A DNA stretch of 64,000 nt from an uncultured Tenacibaculum sp. (GCA_947497895.1 CANMIL010000015.1:1-64000); one strand, 5' to 3'; positions 26,107-35,218 are shown, counted from the stretch's first letter. Notes: generated by a model from the letters alone, not told the origin. Program-made: numbers and translations.

Positions 26107-27336
26107 TTAAAGCATTATTTGTCCTTCAGTTATTGGCCAACTTTGTGACCATATTGGGTACCCCCAAGTAAAGTTTAAGCCTGGTATACCAAACAAACCA
26201 GCTCTTGCAAAGGCCTGCATTCCTGCCCTAAAGCCAGCAAACCAATCAATATAACTAACTAAATCGGTATCTATGTAATACGTTCCATTTACATAAAATC
26301 CAGCATTGGCCCCAATACCAACACCTAAAACTCCGTAAAACATTGTTTCAAATTCACCGTTTAACGCTACTGATGCATCGAAACCAACAGTTGCTGAAAT
26401 TGGCTTAAATCTGAATCCAAAATCGTAAGCATCATGAATATAGTTCCATCCACTACCACGATTATATCGTATTCCTTCCTTTAAAGTTACTGTTCCTTCA
26501 ACTCCAGTTGAAATACTTGCGTTTACAGACCCATTTGCATCTAAAGTTACATTTACCGAGTTTGTTATTACTACTGGAACCCAGCCTATCCAAAAAGTAA
26601 CAGGAGGTAATGGTATTTTAGCTAGTGGAATACTATGCTTAAACAACGGAATCGAGTGACTCCAAATAAGATCTAAATTAGCAGTTTTTTTACTGGTAAT
26701 AATTGTTCTAAACTCTTGCAATTGCCACCAGTGGAAGCGCACTCCAAAATCTAAAGAAGGCTGCACCGAGAAACTACCGTTTGCCTTAATCTGATCATGA
26801 GTTGTTGAATGATTTCCATCGGCATCAAAAATGACTCTGTTTAAGGAAATTGTAAAAGTCCCTAAATTAGCACCTTTCGCCATGGTTGTATTATATGAAA
26901 CCAAATCACCTTTATCCGTTCTTAAAGGTCTTTTGAGATCCATATTATCATAATTATAGATTACATCGAGATTCCCCTCAGGCATTAAATCGGTAACCTC
27001 TGCCATTTCTGTTTCTACAATTATTTTATCTCCTTCTTCGCTAATAGAGGTTATCTTCCTTAAAAATCCGTTCGGCGCCGAAGATAACTGCCCTGCTGCT
27101 AAATACTCTTTTCCATTTAAATTTAACTCACTATTCTTTTTAAAAACAATTCTATTTTCCTCAACATTAACAATTGACTCAACCAAATTACTATTTTGGT
27201 CAAAAACTATAGTCACCTCTCTCTTATCTTTTTCCTCACTTGAAAGATTTTGACTAGTTAACTCCCCTGAAGCATCGTCATTACAAGACACTAAAAGAAA
27301 GACAATACATGTAACTACAAATAATAGTCTTTTCAT
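26107..27336 (-). CDS. Hypothetical lipoprotein, beta-rich
   Basis: I do not recognise this 409-residue protein. It has a typical lipoprotein signal (LLVSC) followed by NDDASGE, an acidic stretch consistent with surface exposure. The first third contains IVFDQNSN and VYNYDN-like beta segments. The last two thirds are rich in aromatic and glycine residues (VRFHWWQL, FWIGWVPVV, GVLGVGIGANAGFYV, FTWGYPIWSQSWP). This gives the look of a barrel or prism with repeated amphipathic strands. The gene is monocistronic, with its own start region, and convergent with the T9SS cargo gene. Confidence 0.65.
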   Translation of the reverse strand: MKRLLFVVTCIVFLLVSCNDDASGELTSQNLSSEEKDKREVTIVFDQNSNLVESIVNVEENRIVFKKNSELNLNGKEYLAAGQLSSAPNGFLRKITSISEEGDKIIVETEMAEVTDLMPEGNLDVIYNYDNMDLKRPLRTDKGDLVSYNTTMAKGANLGTFTISLNRVIFDADGNHSTTHDQIKANGSFSVQPSLDFGVRFHWWQLQEFRTIITSKKTANLDLIWSHSIPLFKHSIPLAKIPLPPVTFWIGWVPVVITNSVNVTLDANGSVNASISTGVEGTVTLKEGIRYNRGSGWNYIHDAYDFGFRFKPISATVGFDASVALNGEFETMFYGVLGVGIGANAGFYVNGTYYIDTDLVSYIDWFAGFRAGMQAFARAGLFGIPGLNFTWGYPIWSQSWPITEGQIML

Positions 27337-27494
27337 AATTAGAACATTTTAAAATTTGTTTAAATTTAACATATTATTAACATTAAAATGTTCAAATAAA
27401 CATGACCTAACAAATTTAAACGAAAGAAAATCAACCATTTAACATGTTTTACATGCCATTCATCATGAAAAACGAACAATAACAAAACTTATTG

Positions 27495-28757
27495 TTACTC
27501 TAGAATTTCTCCTTGCTTGAAATAATGTTTTTTGATTACTTTCAATCTTTCTTCTGCATGACTTGTTAACTTCCTATCAATAGATTTAAAACGTTCTATA
27601 TATGTCTTATAATGTTTATAAGCAATTCTTTTATCCTCATAAAAATGTTCCGTAACCACTGCTAATTGGTATAAGGATCTATAGTTTCTTCTATTTTCCT
27701 TTATAGCCTTTTCATAATTAAAAATCGCGTTTTTAGGTTCCTTTAGTTTTTCTGCTGTTAAACCTAACTTATAATACTCAGTATCTCTACTTTCTTTCCC
27801 TATGAAAGTTGCAAAACCATAGTTTAAATCTGCTCTTTTAAAATTCTCTTCTTCAAACTCTATATCTCCAAGGTATGTATATACCTTGTAATCATTACGA
27901 TCAATTTTACCTGCTTTTTTAAAACACTCTCTGGCTTTCTCAAAATCTTTCAATTTGAAATAAGTTCTTCCGAGCATTTTCTTTGTGTACAACTCATTAG
28001 GTTTAATGGAATCAATTCTTTGTAAAAGAACAAGTGCATCTTCGAATTTCTTTTCTCTATATAAATCATTTATCTTCAGCTTGTTCAACTCTAGATGGTT
28101 CGGATTAACAAGAAGTCCTTGATTTACAAATATTGCCGATGAATCACGATCCTTTATACGTAAATAATCTACGGCCAAATTTTCAATAGATTTCATATGA
28201 GTATCGTCTCTTTCGTATGCATCTAAGAAACTATTCATTTTAGGGTCTCTTTGTTTTAGTAACTTAAAAGCCATCCCTTTATAATAATGATAATTAGCAT
28301 TTGAGTTATCTTTTTCTATCAATTCTTGAAACAATCTCAGCGCCTTTTTCGCTTTTCTTAGTTTAACGTACAATTTCCCCAATTGGTAAGCAACGAACAA
28401 GTTATCTTTATCTTGTCCATGTAGTTTCTCATAGATTTTTATGGCCGCACTAAGTTTCTTCTGTTTAACATAAATTGCTCCAAGTTTTACACTGGCGCTA
28501 AAGCTCTCTTTTATTTTTAAGGCTTCTTCATAGTAAAAAGCGGCTGAACGAATATTTTCAAGACTATTATAAATGCTCGCTATCTTTTTATTAGTCTCAA
28601 AAGTACTTGGCTGTTCTTTTAACAATTTCAAAGCAGATTGATACCTACCTCTGTTTAACAAACTATCAACTTTAGTAAAAGTCGAGGTCTGTGCCTCGAC
28701 TTTAAAAATTGTTATTACCAGAACGATTGCTAATAAGTTCTTTTTCATAAATTTCAT
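27495..28757 (-). CDS. Secreted tetratricopeptide-repeat protein
   Basis: This 420-residue protein has a signal peptide (ends KVEAQ) and is otherwise a solenoid of TPR helices, with units such as AAFYYEEALKIK, KALRLFQELIEKD and DYKVYTYLGDIEFEEENFKRA. TPR proteins bind partner proteins; this one is likely periplasmic. Two in-frame ATGs (28757 and 28748) give nearly the same signal peptide. It lies 16 bp downstream of the M56 gene on the same strand, so it probably belongs to the BlaI/M56 operon and could scaffold or regulate the protease. Confidence 0.8.
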   Translation of the reverse strand: MKFMKKNLLAIVLVITIFKVEAQTSTFTKVDSLLNRGRYQSALKLLKEQPSTFETNKKIASIYNSLENIRSAAFYYEEALKIKESFSASVKLGAIYVKQKKLSAAIKIYEKLHGQDKDNLFVAYQLGKLYVKLRKAKKALRLFQELIEKDNSNANYHYYKGMAFKLLKQRDPKMNSFLDAYERDDTHMKSIENLAVDYLRIKDRDSSAIFVNQGLLVNPNHLELNKLKINDLYREKKFEDALVLLQRIDSIKPNELYTKKMLGRTYFKLKDFEKARECFKKAGKIDRNDYKVYTYLGDIEFEEENFKRADLNYGFATFIGKESRDTEYYKLGLTAEKLKEPKNAIFNYEKAIKENRRNYRSLYQLAVVTEHFYEDKRIAYKHYKTYIERFKSIDRKLTSHAEERLKVIKKHYFKQGEILE

Positions 28758-28773
28758 ATTATTATTTATTATC

Positions 28774-30312
28774 TTAATTGACTCCTTCTACAATAAACGT
28801 AATTGGTAAAGTATAACCTACTCTAACGACCTCACCATTTTTTTCTCCTGGTATCATATTAGGCAATTTACCTAACATTTCAATAGCTGCCAGTTTCAAT
28901 GCTGGATGAGGTGCTCTTGCTTGAGTGTCTACTATTTTTCCTGTTTTATCTATTTTGAAAAAACAATAAACCCTTTTTTTACCTGGTGATAACCCTAATT
29001 TGTTTACCATTGACATATCAAAATGCTTCATGGCAAAATCTGTCATACTTTTATTAAAACATGTTTTATCTCCTTCATCACATCCTGGAAAAGTTGGAAT
29101 TTTATCAACCTGTGAAAACGGTACATGATCAACATTTTGAAAGGCCGAGTTCGTTTCTTTTAAATTGAAGACTTCCCTATGCAGCCCAATAACTTTTCTC
29201 CCTTCAAAATCATATAATTTATAATAGAATGGATTTTTATTATCTTCTTTCAATTTTATCCCATCTAAAAAATTATTCTTAAACTCCAACAATTCCTCCT
29301 TTTCTTTTCTGTTTAATTCTTCTTCCGAAATTTCTTTTCCCAAAGATTTTCCATCAAAAGATATAAACAGGTCTAAATGTGTTTCTTTTTCAGTTTCTTG
29401 ATACTTCCCTTTTGCACCTATGTAAACTTTCTGTAATTGTTTCTTTTCAACTTCTTCTAACTGATTTTCACTACAGGAAGCATAAAACAACATACTCCCA
29501 AGAACTGGTATCAATAATAAATACTTAAGTTGCCTTATCTTTCTCGACTGATTTTTTGTCATCATAATTATTCGTTTTTTGATTAATGAATGTTTATAAA
29601 ATTGATTAATGAATGAAATATTTTCTACCTGAAAAACATCAGATAGTAAATTGTTTATGTAGTTCAGTTTTTCTGTTTCTTTGCTCACTTCTGAATCTGA
29701 AATGTACTCATGAACAAGTGATACTCTATTTTGGTAAACGTATATCATAGGATTGAACCACATGACTATTCGAAGTATCTCAAAGAATAATAAATCTATC
29801 GTATGGTTTTGGGAGCAATGCACCAATTCATGTTCGATTACTTTTTCTCTTTTCTCCTCAGGAATATCCTCACCAATGAAAATATAGTTGAAAAACGAGA
29901 AGGCGTTGGTAGACTTCTTTAATAAAACTATCCTGTGATTTTCTTTTGTTTCTACTTTATTTGTTTTGATCAAAGTAATCACTTTGAAGACTTTATAAAC
30001 AAATACTGTAAAGAACACTAGACTTCCAAAAACAAACAAGACATCTAAATAGTTAATGGATTGATACCATGAAGACTTTTGTATTACCTGTTGCGGAGAT
30101 AGTACTATTTCAGGTAACATAATAGTATACTCATATGGTACAGATTTTTTAACTGATGGAAATTTCATCAACGGTAATACAAACGATATTAAAGCCGTAC
30201 CTAACAAATACCATCTGTTTTTAGTAAAGAACGTTTCCTTACTTAAAAATAAATCATAGACAAGCACAAATAATACTTGAAACAACAATACCTGAATTAT
30301 ATAACTAATCAT
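28774..30312 (-). CDS. M56 (BlaR1-like) membrane metallopeptidase with TonB C-terminal-like domain
   Basis: This 512-residue protein has several N-terminal membrane helices, then the gluzincin-like HELVH zinc motif (161-165) and a further HEYISDSEV segment likely completing the site. In BlaR1/MecR1, such a domain triggers removal of the BlaI repressor after signal binding. Instead of a beta-lactam-binding sensor, the last 105 residues are a TonB C-terminal-like domain (FPGCDEGDK, FFKIDKTGKIV, PHPALKLAAI, YTLPITFIV). The inducer is therefore unlikely to be simply a beta-lactam. The gene overlaps the BlaI gene by 8 bp. Confidence 0.88.
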   Translation of the reverse strand: MISYIIQVLLFQVLFVLVYDLFLSKETFFTKNRWYLLGTALISFVLPLMKFPSVKKSVPYEYTIMLPEIVLSPQQVIQKSSWYQSINYLDVLFVFGSLVFFTVFVYKVFKVITLIKTNKVETKENHRIVLLKKSTNAFSFFNYIFIGEDIPEEKREKVIEHELVHCSQNHTIDLLFFEILRIVMWFNPMIYVYQNRVSLVHEYISDSEVSKETEKLNYINNLLSDVFQVENISFINQFYKHSLIKKRIIMMTKNQSRKIRQLKYLLLIPVLGSMLFYASCSENQLEEVEKKQLQKVYIGAKGKYQETEKETHLDLFISFDGKSLGKEISEEELNRKEKEELLEFKNNFLDGIKLKEDNKNPFYYKLYDFEGRKVIGLHREVFNLKETNSAFQNVDHVPFSQVDKIPTFPGCDEGDKTCFNKSMTDFAMKHFDMSMVNKLGLSPGKKRVYCFFKIDKTGKIVDTQARAPHPALKLAAIEMLGKLPNMIPGEKNGEVVRVGYTLPITFIVEGVN

Positions 30313-30676
30313 TACTCTTATCTTTATTCACTTCCTTTAATATATTCTCTAACTCAGTAATATCCATCTTGTTCTCTTTTACAAAAAAAGAAATCATACT
30401 TTTAAAAGATCCACCAAAATATCCATTCAATAATTTATGAACGCTCTGATTACTATAATCACTCTTTTCTACCAAAGGGAAATAAACATAACCTCTACCT
30501 TTTGAGCGATGCCCTACAAACTCCTTTGTCTCTAGAATTCTAATTATTGTAGAGACAGTATTGTAAGCTGGTTTAGGTTCTTCTAACTTCTCAATCACTT
30601 CTTTTACAGAAGCTTCCTTTAAACTCCATAAAACCTGCATTATCTGCTCTTCTGCTTTGGTTAACTGCTTATTCAT
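30305..30676 (-). CDS. BlaI/MecI family transcriptional repressor
   Basis: This 123-residue winged-helix repressor starts with LTKAEEQIMQVLW, followed by the recognition region YNTVSTIIRILETK and the GRGYVYFP beta wing, all typical of BlaI. The C-terminal half is the dimerisation domain where BlaR1-type proteases act. It is the first gene of the operon with M56 and TPR. Two perfect 16-bp palindromes lie in its upstream region, so autorepression is very likely. Confidence 0.94.
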   Translation of the reverse strand: MNKQLTKAEEQIMQVLWSLKEASVKEVIEKLEEPKPAYNTVSTIIRILETKEFVGHRSKGRGYVYFPLVEKSDYSNQSVHKLLNGYFGGSFKSMISFFVKENKMDITELENILKEVNKDKSND

Positions 30677-30709
30677 AAGTAATAAAATTATTTATAGACC
30701 TTCAAATAT

Positions 30710-30725
30710 AACTAAATTTTTAGTT
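30710..30725. promoter_or_regulatory. BlaI-type operator 1
   Basis: AACTAAATTTTTAGTT is a perfect 7-2-7 inverted repeat in the region between the divergent blaI-like and DUF456 genes. Confidence 0.7.
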
Positions 30726-30727
30726 CA

Positions 30728-30743
30728 AACTAATTTATTAGTT
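30728..30743. promoter_or_regulatory. BlaI-type operator 2
   Basis: AACTAATTTATTAGTT is a second perfect 7-2-7 inverted repeat. Its centre is 18 bp from that of operator 1, close to two helical turns. The shared half-site is AACTAA. Confidence 0.7.
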
Positions 30744-30814
30744 GAATTGTAACAAATTTTAACATAAGTCGTCTCATTAATAAACATAATACATACATTT
30801 TAGCGCATTGCTCT

Positions 30815-31315
30815 ATGGACACCTTCTTATTAATTTTAGCCTTTTTATTTTCATGTCTAGGAATTATCGGTTCCTTTTTACCTGTACTACCAGGACCTAT
30901 AACTGGCTGGATAGGCCTATGGCTACTTCATTTAACCAAAGCAGTTCCAATGAACACCTCTTTTTTGGTTATCACATTTATCATTGCTTTAGTAATTTTT
31001 ATTTTGGATTATTTTATCCCAGCATTAGGAACTAAGAAATTCGGAGGATCCAAATATGGAGTATATGGAACAACCATTGGACTTATCATAGGACTACTTT
31101 CACCTATTCCATTTGGTATATTAATCGGAGCTTTTGTTGGTGCGCTCATCGGAGAACTCATGTACGATAGCAACGATACCAATCGTGCACTCAAAGCTTC
31201 TTTCGGAGCATTCCTAGGTTTTCTCGCCTCAGTAACGATAAAGTTTTCCGTGGCGGCGGTATTTTTCGCCCTCTTTATTATTAAGTTTTGGGAGTATAGC
31301 GGTTACTTTTGGTAG
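30815..31315 (+). CDS. DUF456 family membrane protein
   Basis: This 166-residue protein is almost entirely hydrophobic with glycine-rich helices (GPITGWIGLWLL, YGTTIGLIIGLL, GILIGAFVGALIGELM), matching the DUF456 family of small inner-membrane proteins of unknown function. It is divergent from the blaI-like gene, and the twin BlaI-type operators lie upstream of both genes, so it might share that control. No terminator is obvious downstream. Confidence 0.82.
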   Translation: MDTFLLILAFLFSCLGIIGSFLPVLPGPITGWIGLWLLHLTKAVPMNTSFLVITFIIALVIFILDYFIPALGTKKFGGSKYGVYGTTIGLIIGLLSPIPFGILIGAFVGALIGELMYDSNDTNRALKASFGAFLGFLASVTIKFSVAAVFFALFIIKFWEYSGYFW

Positions 31316-31380
31316 ACCTTAATAATTCACTAAAACAAACAAGTCTCAAAAAGTTATCATAAGATGTTAACTAACATGCA

Positions 31381-31488
31381 AAAAAAAAGCAACCCATCTC
31401 AGGGAAGCTTTCCATTGGTAACAAAACCATGGTGCTATTCAGCACCTTAACAACACAACTAAACGCTGCCTTTTACAACAAGACAGCC
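31381..31488 (-). ncRNA. Candidate structured small RNA upstream of lysS
   Basis: A region of about 108 nt on the minus strand has its own promoter and ends in a run of nine T. It begins GGCUGUC. Predicted elements by eye are: a GCUGUC/GGCAGC hairpin; a GGUGCU-GAAU-AGCACC hairpin with a 6-bp perfect stem; a UGGU/ACCA hairpin; and a terminal stem AAAGC-UU-CCC / GGG-UU-GCUUU with a symmetrical U-U internal loop just before the T-run. There is no long ORF. It lacks the GGAA...AGCAG core of SRP RNA and is too short for RNase P or tmRNA. I cannot name the family. Confidence 0.55.
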
Positions 31489-31490
31489 TG

Positions 31491-31521
31491 CAAATATACA
31501 AACTAAATTATAACTACCAAA
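31491..31521 (-). promoter_or_regulatory. Promoter of the candidate small RNA
   Basis: Minus strand: TTTG (31521-31518), a 19-bp spacer, then TATATTTG (31498-31491). This is an exact Bacteroidota consensus match, and it places the start about 3 nt downstream at the GG of GGCUGUC. Confidence 0.7.
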
Positions 31522-31562
31522 AAAATTGCATTTTTTAGAATAAAATCTGCCTCCTCTTTACA

Positions 31563-31593
31563 TTGTTTAATAATTTTATTGATCGTATCTTTG
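31563..31593 (+). promoter_or_regulatory. Promoter of lysS
   Basis: TTG (31563-31565), a 20-bp spacer and TATCTTTG (31586-31593) match the consensus, 34 bp before the lysS start codon. Confidence 0.7.
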
Positions 31594-31627
31594 CGCTTTT
31601 AAATTTAGAAACGTAAAAAACAAAGCA

Positions 31628-33325
31628 ATGCAATTATCAGAACAAGAAGTTGTACGTAGAGAAAAGCTTGCCAAGTTAAGAGAACTTGGTATTAATCCAT
31701 ATCCAGCAGATTTATATCCTTTAGACACTAATTCTAAAGAGATTAAAGATGATTTTAAGGAAGGCAAGAAGGTTATTATTGCTGGTAGATTAATGTCTCG
31801 TCGTATTCAAGGAAAAGCTTCTTTTGCTGAATTGCAAGATAGCTTTGGAAGAGTTCAGGTATATTTCAACAGAGATGAAATTTGTACGGGAGAAGATAAA
31901 ACCTTGTATAACGAAGTTTATAAAAAATTACTAGACATCGGTGATTTTATTGGTATTGAGGGAGAATTATTCACAACTCAAGTTGGAGAACCAACCGTAT
32001 TAGTGAAAAATTTCACTTTACTAAGTAAGTCATTAAAGCCTTTACCATTACCAAAAGTTGATTCTGAAGGAAATACTTTCGATGGTTTTACCGATCCTGA
32101 ATTACGTTATCGTCAGCGTTATGCAGATTTAGTTGTGAACCCTCATGTAAAAGAGGTGTTTGTAAAGCGTACAAAATTATTTACAGCAATGCGTCAGTTT
32201 TTTAACGACGCTGGTTACTTTGAAGTTGAAACTCCAATTTTACAACCAATTCCAGGAGGAGCTGCTGCAAGACCGTTTATAACACATCATAACGCATTAG
32301 ACATTCCTTTATACATGCGTATTGCAAATGAGCTTTACTTAAAACGTTTAATTGTAGGTGGTTTTGATGGCGTATATGAATTCTCGAAAAACTTCAGAAA
32401 TGAAGGAATGGATAGAACTCATAACCCTGAGTTTACAGCAATGGAAATTTATGTAGCTTACAAAGACTACAACTGGATGATGGAGTTTACTGAAAAGCTT
32501 TTAGAACACTGTGCTATTGCAGTAAACGGAACTACAAAAGCTACTTTTGGAAAGCATGAGGTTGACTTTAAAGCGCCATATGCAAGAGTAACTATGGCCG
32601 ATTCTATTAAGCATTTTACTGGGTTTGATATTTCTGATAAATCTGAAGACGAAATCAGAGCTGCTGCCGAAGGAATGGGAATCGAAGTAGACGATACTAT
32701 GGGGAAAGGAAAGTTAATCGATGAGATTTTCGGTGAGAAATGTGAAGGAAATTATATTCAACCAACATTTATTACTGATTATCCAAAAGAAATGTCTCCG
32801 TTATGTAAAGAACACAGAGACAATCCAGAGTTAACTGAGCGTTTTGAGTTAATGGTATGCGGTAAAGAAATTGCCAATGCTTACTCAGAATTAAATGACC
32901 CTATCGATCAGCGTGAGCGTTTTGAGGCTCAATTAAAATTAGCTGAAAGAGGTGATGATGAAGCTGGAGAATTCATCGATCAAGATTTCTTAAGAGCGTT
33001 AGAATACGGAATGCCTCCCACATCAGGATTAGGTATTGGTATTGACCGCTTAATTATGTTCTTAACAAACAATCAATCAATTCAAGAGGTACTTTTCTTC
33101 CCACAAATGAAGCCTGAAAGACAAGCGCCAACTGTTGAATTAAACGATGATGAAAAAGCTGTTTTAGCTTTGATAGAAAAAGCTGAGAAGATTGATTTAA
33201 ATGAGTTAAAATCTCAAAGTGGATTAAGCAATAAAAAATGGGATAAAACCATTAAAGGTTTAACCAAAAACAAACTTGCGAAAGTTGAAAAAACAGAAGA
33301 AGGTTTGTTTGTGGAGGTTGTTTAA
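31628..33325 (+). CDS. lysS: Lysyl-tRNA synthetase, class II
   Basis: This enzyme charges tRNA-Lys. The 565 residues hold an N-terminal OB-fold anticodon domain and the class II core. Motif 2 is FRNEGMDRTHNPEF and motif 3 is GLGIGIDRLIMF. Beyond about residue 500 a C-terminal extension of about 65 residues (LNELKSQSGLSNKKWDK...) looks like a small helical or winged domain, which I believe is typical of Bacteroidota LysRS. The gene has its own promoter and terminator and is divergent from the candidate small RNA. Confidence 0.97.
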   Translation: MQLSEQEVVRREKLAKLRELGINPYPADLYPLDTNSKEIKDDFKEGKKVIIAGRLMSRRIQGKASFAELQDSFGRVQVYFNRDEICTGEDKTLYNEVYKKLLDIGDFIGIEGELFTTQVGEPTVLVKNFTLLSKSLKPLPLPKVDSEGNTFDGFTDPELRYRQRYADLVVNPHVKEVFVKRTKLFTAMRQFFNDAGYFEVETPILQPIPGGAAARPFITHHNALDIPLYMRIANELYLKRLIVGGFDGVYEFSKNFRNEGMDRTHNPEFTAMEIYVAYKDYNWMMEFTEKLLEHCAIAVNGTTKATFGKHEVDFKAPYARVTMADSIKHFTGFDISDKSEDEIRAAAEGMGIEVDDTMGKGKLIDEIFGEKCEGNYIQPTFITDYPKEMSPLCKEHRDNPELTERFELMVCGKEIANAYSELNDPIDQRERFEAQLKLAERGDDEAGEFIDQDFLRALEYGMPPTSGLGIGIDRLIMFLTNNQSIQEVLFFPQMKPERQAPTVELNDDEKAVLALIEKAEKIDLNELKSQSGLSNKKWDKTIKGLTKNKLAKVEKTEEGLFVEVV

Positions 33326-33349
33326 ATAAATCACTTTCTAAAATATTTA

Positions 33350-33385
33350 AAAGGGGAATTGCCGAAGCAATTTCCCTTTATTTTT
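33350..33385 (+). terminator. Intrinsic terminator of lysS
   Basis: AAAGGGGAATTGC and GCAATTTCCCTTT form a 13-bp stem with one G-U pair and a 4-nt loop, followed by a T-rich tract. Confidence 0.88.
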
Positions 33386-33402
33386 GAACTGTATATGTTA
33401 AA

Positions 33403-34209
33403 TCACTTTTCAACAAATAGAACACTTCCAAAAACATCGGAATTTATATAACCGTCGTCGTTATTATTTCCATGATACTTTTTTGAGCCCATAAAATTCT
33501 CTCGTCGATTGTCACCATCATTATCGCCATAAGCAATCGAAAAACCTATTAATTTATTGTCGGTAATTTTCACAGGTAGATTATTCTTCGATTTTTCATC
33601 AAAAGTATTATCGTATAATTTTATTGCCATTTCCCATAGATACTTGTTACCGTCCTGAGATTTTTTTACCTCAACATGATCATCAAAAAAGATGGTTTCT
33701 TCAGTTGTACTTTTATCAATTGCATGTCCCTCTGTAGAAACATGATAAGCAAAAGCCTGATGATTAAACTTATGATTCCCTCCAGATTCATCTTCGTCAA
33801 TAAAGACCTCAACATAATCACCTTTCCAATAATTTTCTCTCCCATTGGCAAGTGTCTCGTTTAAATAATCATCAACAACCTCTACTAAAATATAAAGATG
33901 TTCTTCATCCCAAGCCAATTTAAATTTTCCCTGATAGTCTGAAGAACTCACCGGGTCTCCCATCCATCTATAATTCATCTCATACCAAGGAACATCGTTC
34001 CATATCGGCTCTACTCCTAAACCATCTACTATAATTTTCTCTTGAGTTTTGTATGCCTTAAAATCACCACTCTCTTTTGAAATTACTATTTCTTCCGTTT
34101 TTTTAGGCAAATCGTCCATAATTTTAACTTCCTGCTTACTTTTCTTACAAGATGCAATTAGTAACAACATCAAAGCTAGTATTAAGCCCCCTCTTTTTTT
34201 ATCCCCCAT
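33403..34209 (-). CDS. Lipoprotein with CBM9-like (DOMON-like) domain
   Basis: The ATG at 34209 is used because it starts the signal peptide (MGDKKRGGLIL...) with lipobox LIASC; an upstream in-frame ATG at 34290 adds only non-conserved residues. The 268-residue protein has a spacer rich in Lys and Glu, then a carbohydrate-binding family 9-like domain. Visible motifs are IIVDGLGVEPIWNDVPW, FKLAWDEEHLYILVEVVDD and YWKGDYVEVFIDED. The ligand is probably a sugar or similar compound, but there is no neighbouring glycosidase. It is transcribed alone and convergent with lysS. Confidence 0.82.
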   Translation of the reverse strand: MGDKKRGGLILALMLLLIASCKKSKQEVKIMDDLPKKTEEIVISKESGDFKAYKTQEKIIVDGLGVEPIWNDVPWYEMNYRWMGDPVSSSDYQGKFKLAWDEEHLYILVEVVDDYLNETLANGRENYWKGDYVEVFIDEDESGGNHKFNHQAFAYHVSTEGHAIDKSTTEETIFFDDHVEVKKSQDGNKYLWEMAIKLYDNTFDEKSKNNLPVKITDNKLIGFSIAYGDNDGDNRRENFMGSKKYHGNNNDDGYINSDVFGSVLFVEK

Positions 34210-34483
34210 CTCTATGTAGTTTATTTCTATTATTAATTGAATTCCAGATAATTGAACCCGTAAAAATAGAAAAACATAGTTCAAAACCAAGAAAGCATCT
34301 GAAAATCAAACAAATATTAAACACACTTCCTCTTAAGTCAAATACTTTGATAAAACACATGAAGCATTTAAAATAGATAGATTTTAAAACCTGAACACAA
34401 GCGTCGGAATATTTTAAATCTCACATAGTTAGTAAGGAATAACTCTTATATACGAACAAAATTTATATCGCAAAATCAATAAA

Positions 34484-35218
34484 ATGAAAACATTAACCTT
34501 AGTCTTCCTTATAACTTTTGGGTTCTACACAACCAATAAAAAATATAGTAAATATGAACCCATAGCTGTTCTTGAACTTTTCACCTCTCAAGGATGCTCG
34601 AGTTGTCCTTCCGCAGACAATTTATTGGACAGAATACACAAAGATTATAAGGATAAAAACGTTTTTGCGCTTTCGTATCATGTTTCCTATTGGAATTATA
34701 TCGGATGGAAAGATCCTTTTAGCGACCCAAAGCATACAAATAAGCAAAATGCATATGCCAGAAAGTTTCGAAGTCGCTCAATATACACACCTCAATTGGT
34801 CATTAATGGGAAAGAGCATTTTGTAGGTTCCAATGAAACTGTCATGTACTCGAAGGTTAAGGAACATTTAAAAATAAAAACGAGCAATCAAATAGAAATA
34901 ATTAAAACCAATCGAAACAGTAGTAAAGTAAACATTAGTTTTAAAATTAATGGTAATACAGACGACAGGCAAACACAAGTAGTTCTAGTTTTAAAAAACA
35001 GACAAACGCAAGTTAAACGAGGGGAAAACCGTAACCGAAACTTAAAAAACAGCAACATTGTTGTTTCCGAAAAATTTATCTCAACTTCAAACCAACTAAC
35101 TGAAGTCTCTTTAGATATCCCAAGATATGTTGACAAAGAAGAGAAGCTCCAAGTTATCATACTTACCAAACACAAAGATTTATCTATCACTGGGGCTGCA
35201 AAAAGCTCTTACTTTTAA
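34484..35218 (+). CDS. DUF1223 thioredoxin-like secreted protein
   Basis: This 244-residue protein has a short hydrophobic N-terminus and the DUF1223 core. The motif ELFTSQGCSSCPSAD holds a CxxC pair (Cys38, Cys41) like a thioredoxin fold. It is followed by YHVSYWNYIGWKDPF and YTPQLVINGKEHFVGS, both family hallmarks. It is probably an extracytoplasmic redox-related protein, with substrate unknown. No partner gene is seen nearby. Confidence 0.85.
   Translation: MKTLTLVFLITFGFYTTNKKYSKYEPIAVLELFTSQGCSSCPSADNLLDRIHKDYKDKNVFALSYHVSYWNYIGWKDPFSDPKHTNKQNAYARKFRSRSIYTPQLVINGKEHFVGSNETVMYSKVKEHLKIKTSNQIEIIKTNRNSSKVNISFKINGNTDDRQTQVVLVLKNRQTQVKRGENRNRNLKNSNIVVSEKFISTSNQLTEVSLDIPRYVDKEEKLQVIILTKHKDLSITGAAKSSYF

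Noticed and set aside
31381..31488. SRP RNA (ffs), RNase P or tmRNA
   Set aside because: The GGAA tetraloop with AGCAG side is not found, and the length is too small for RNase P or tmRNA.
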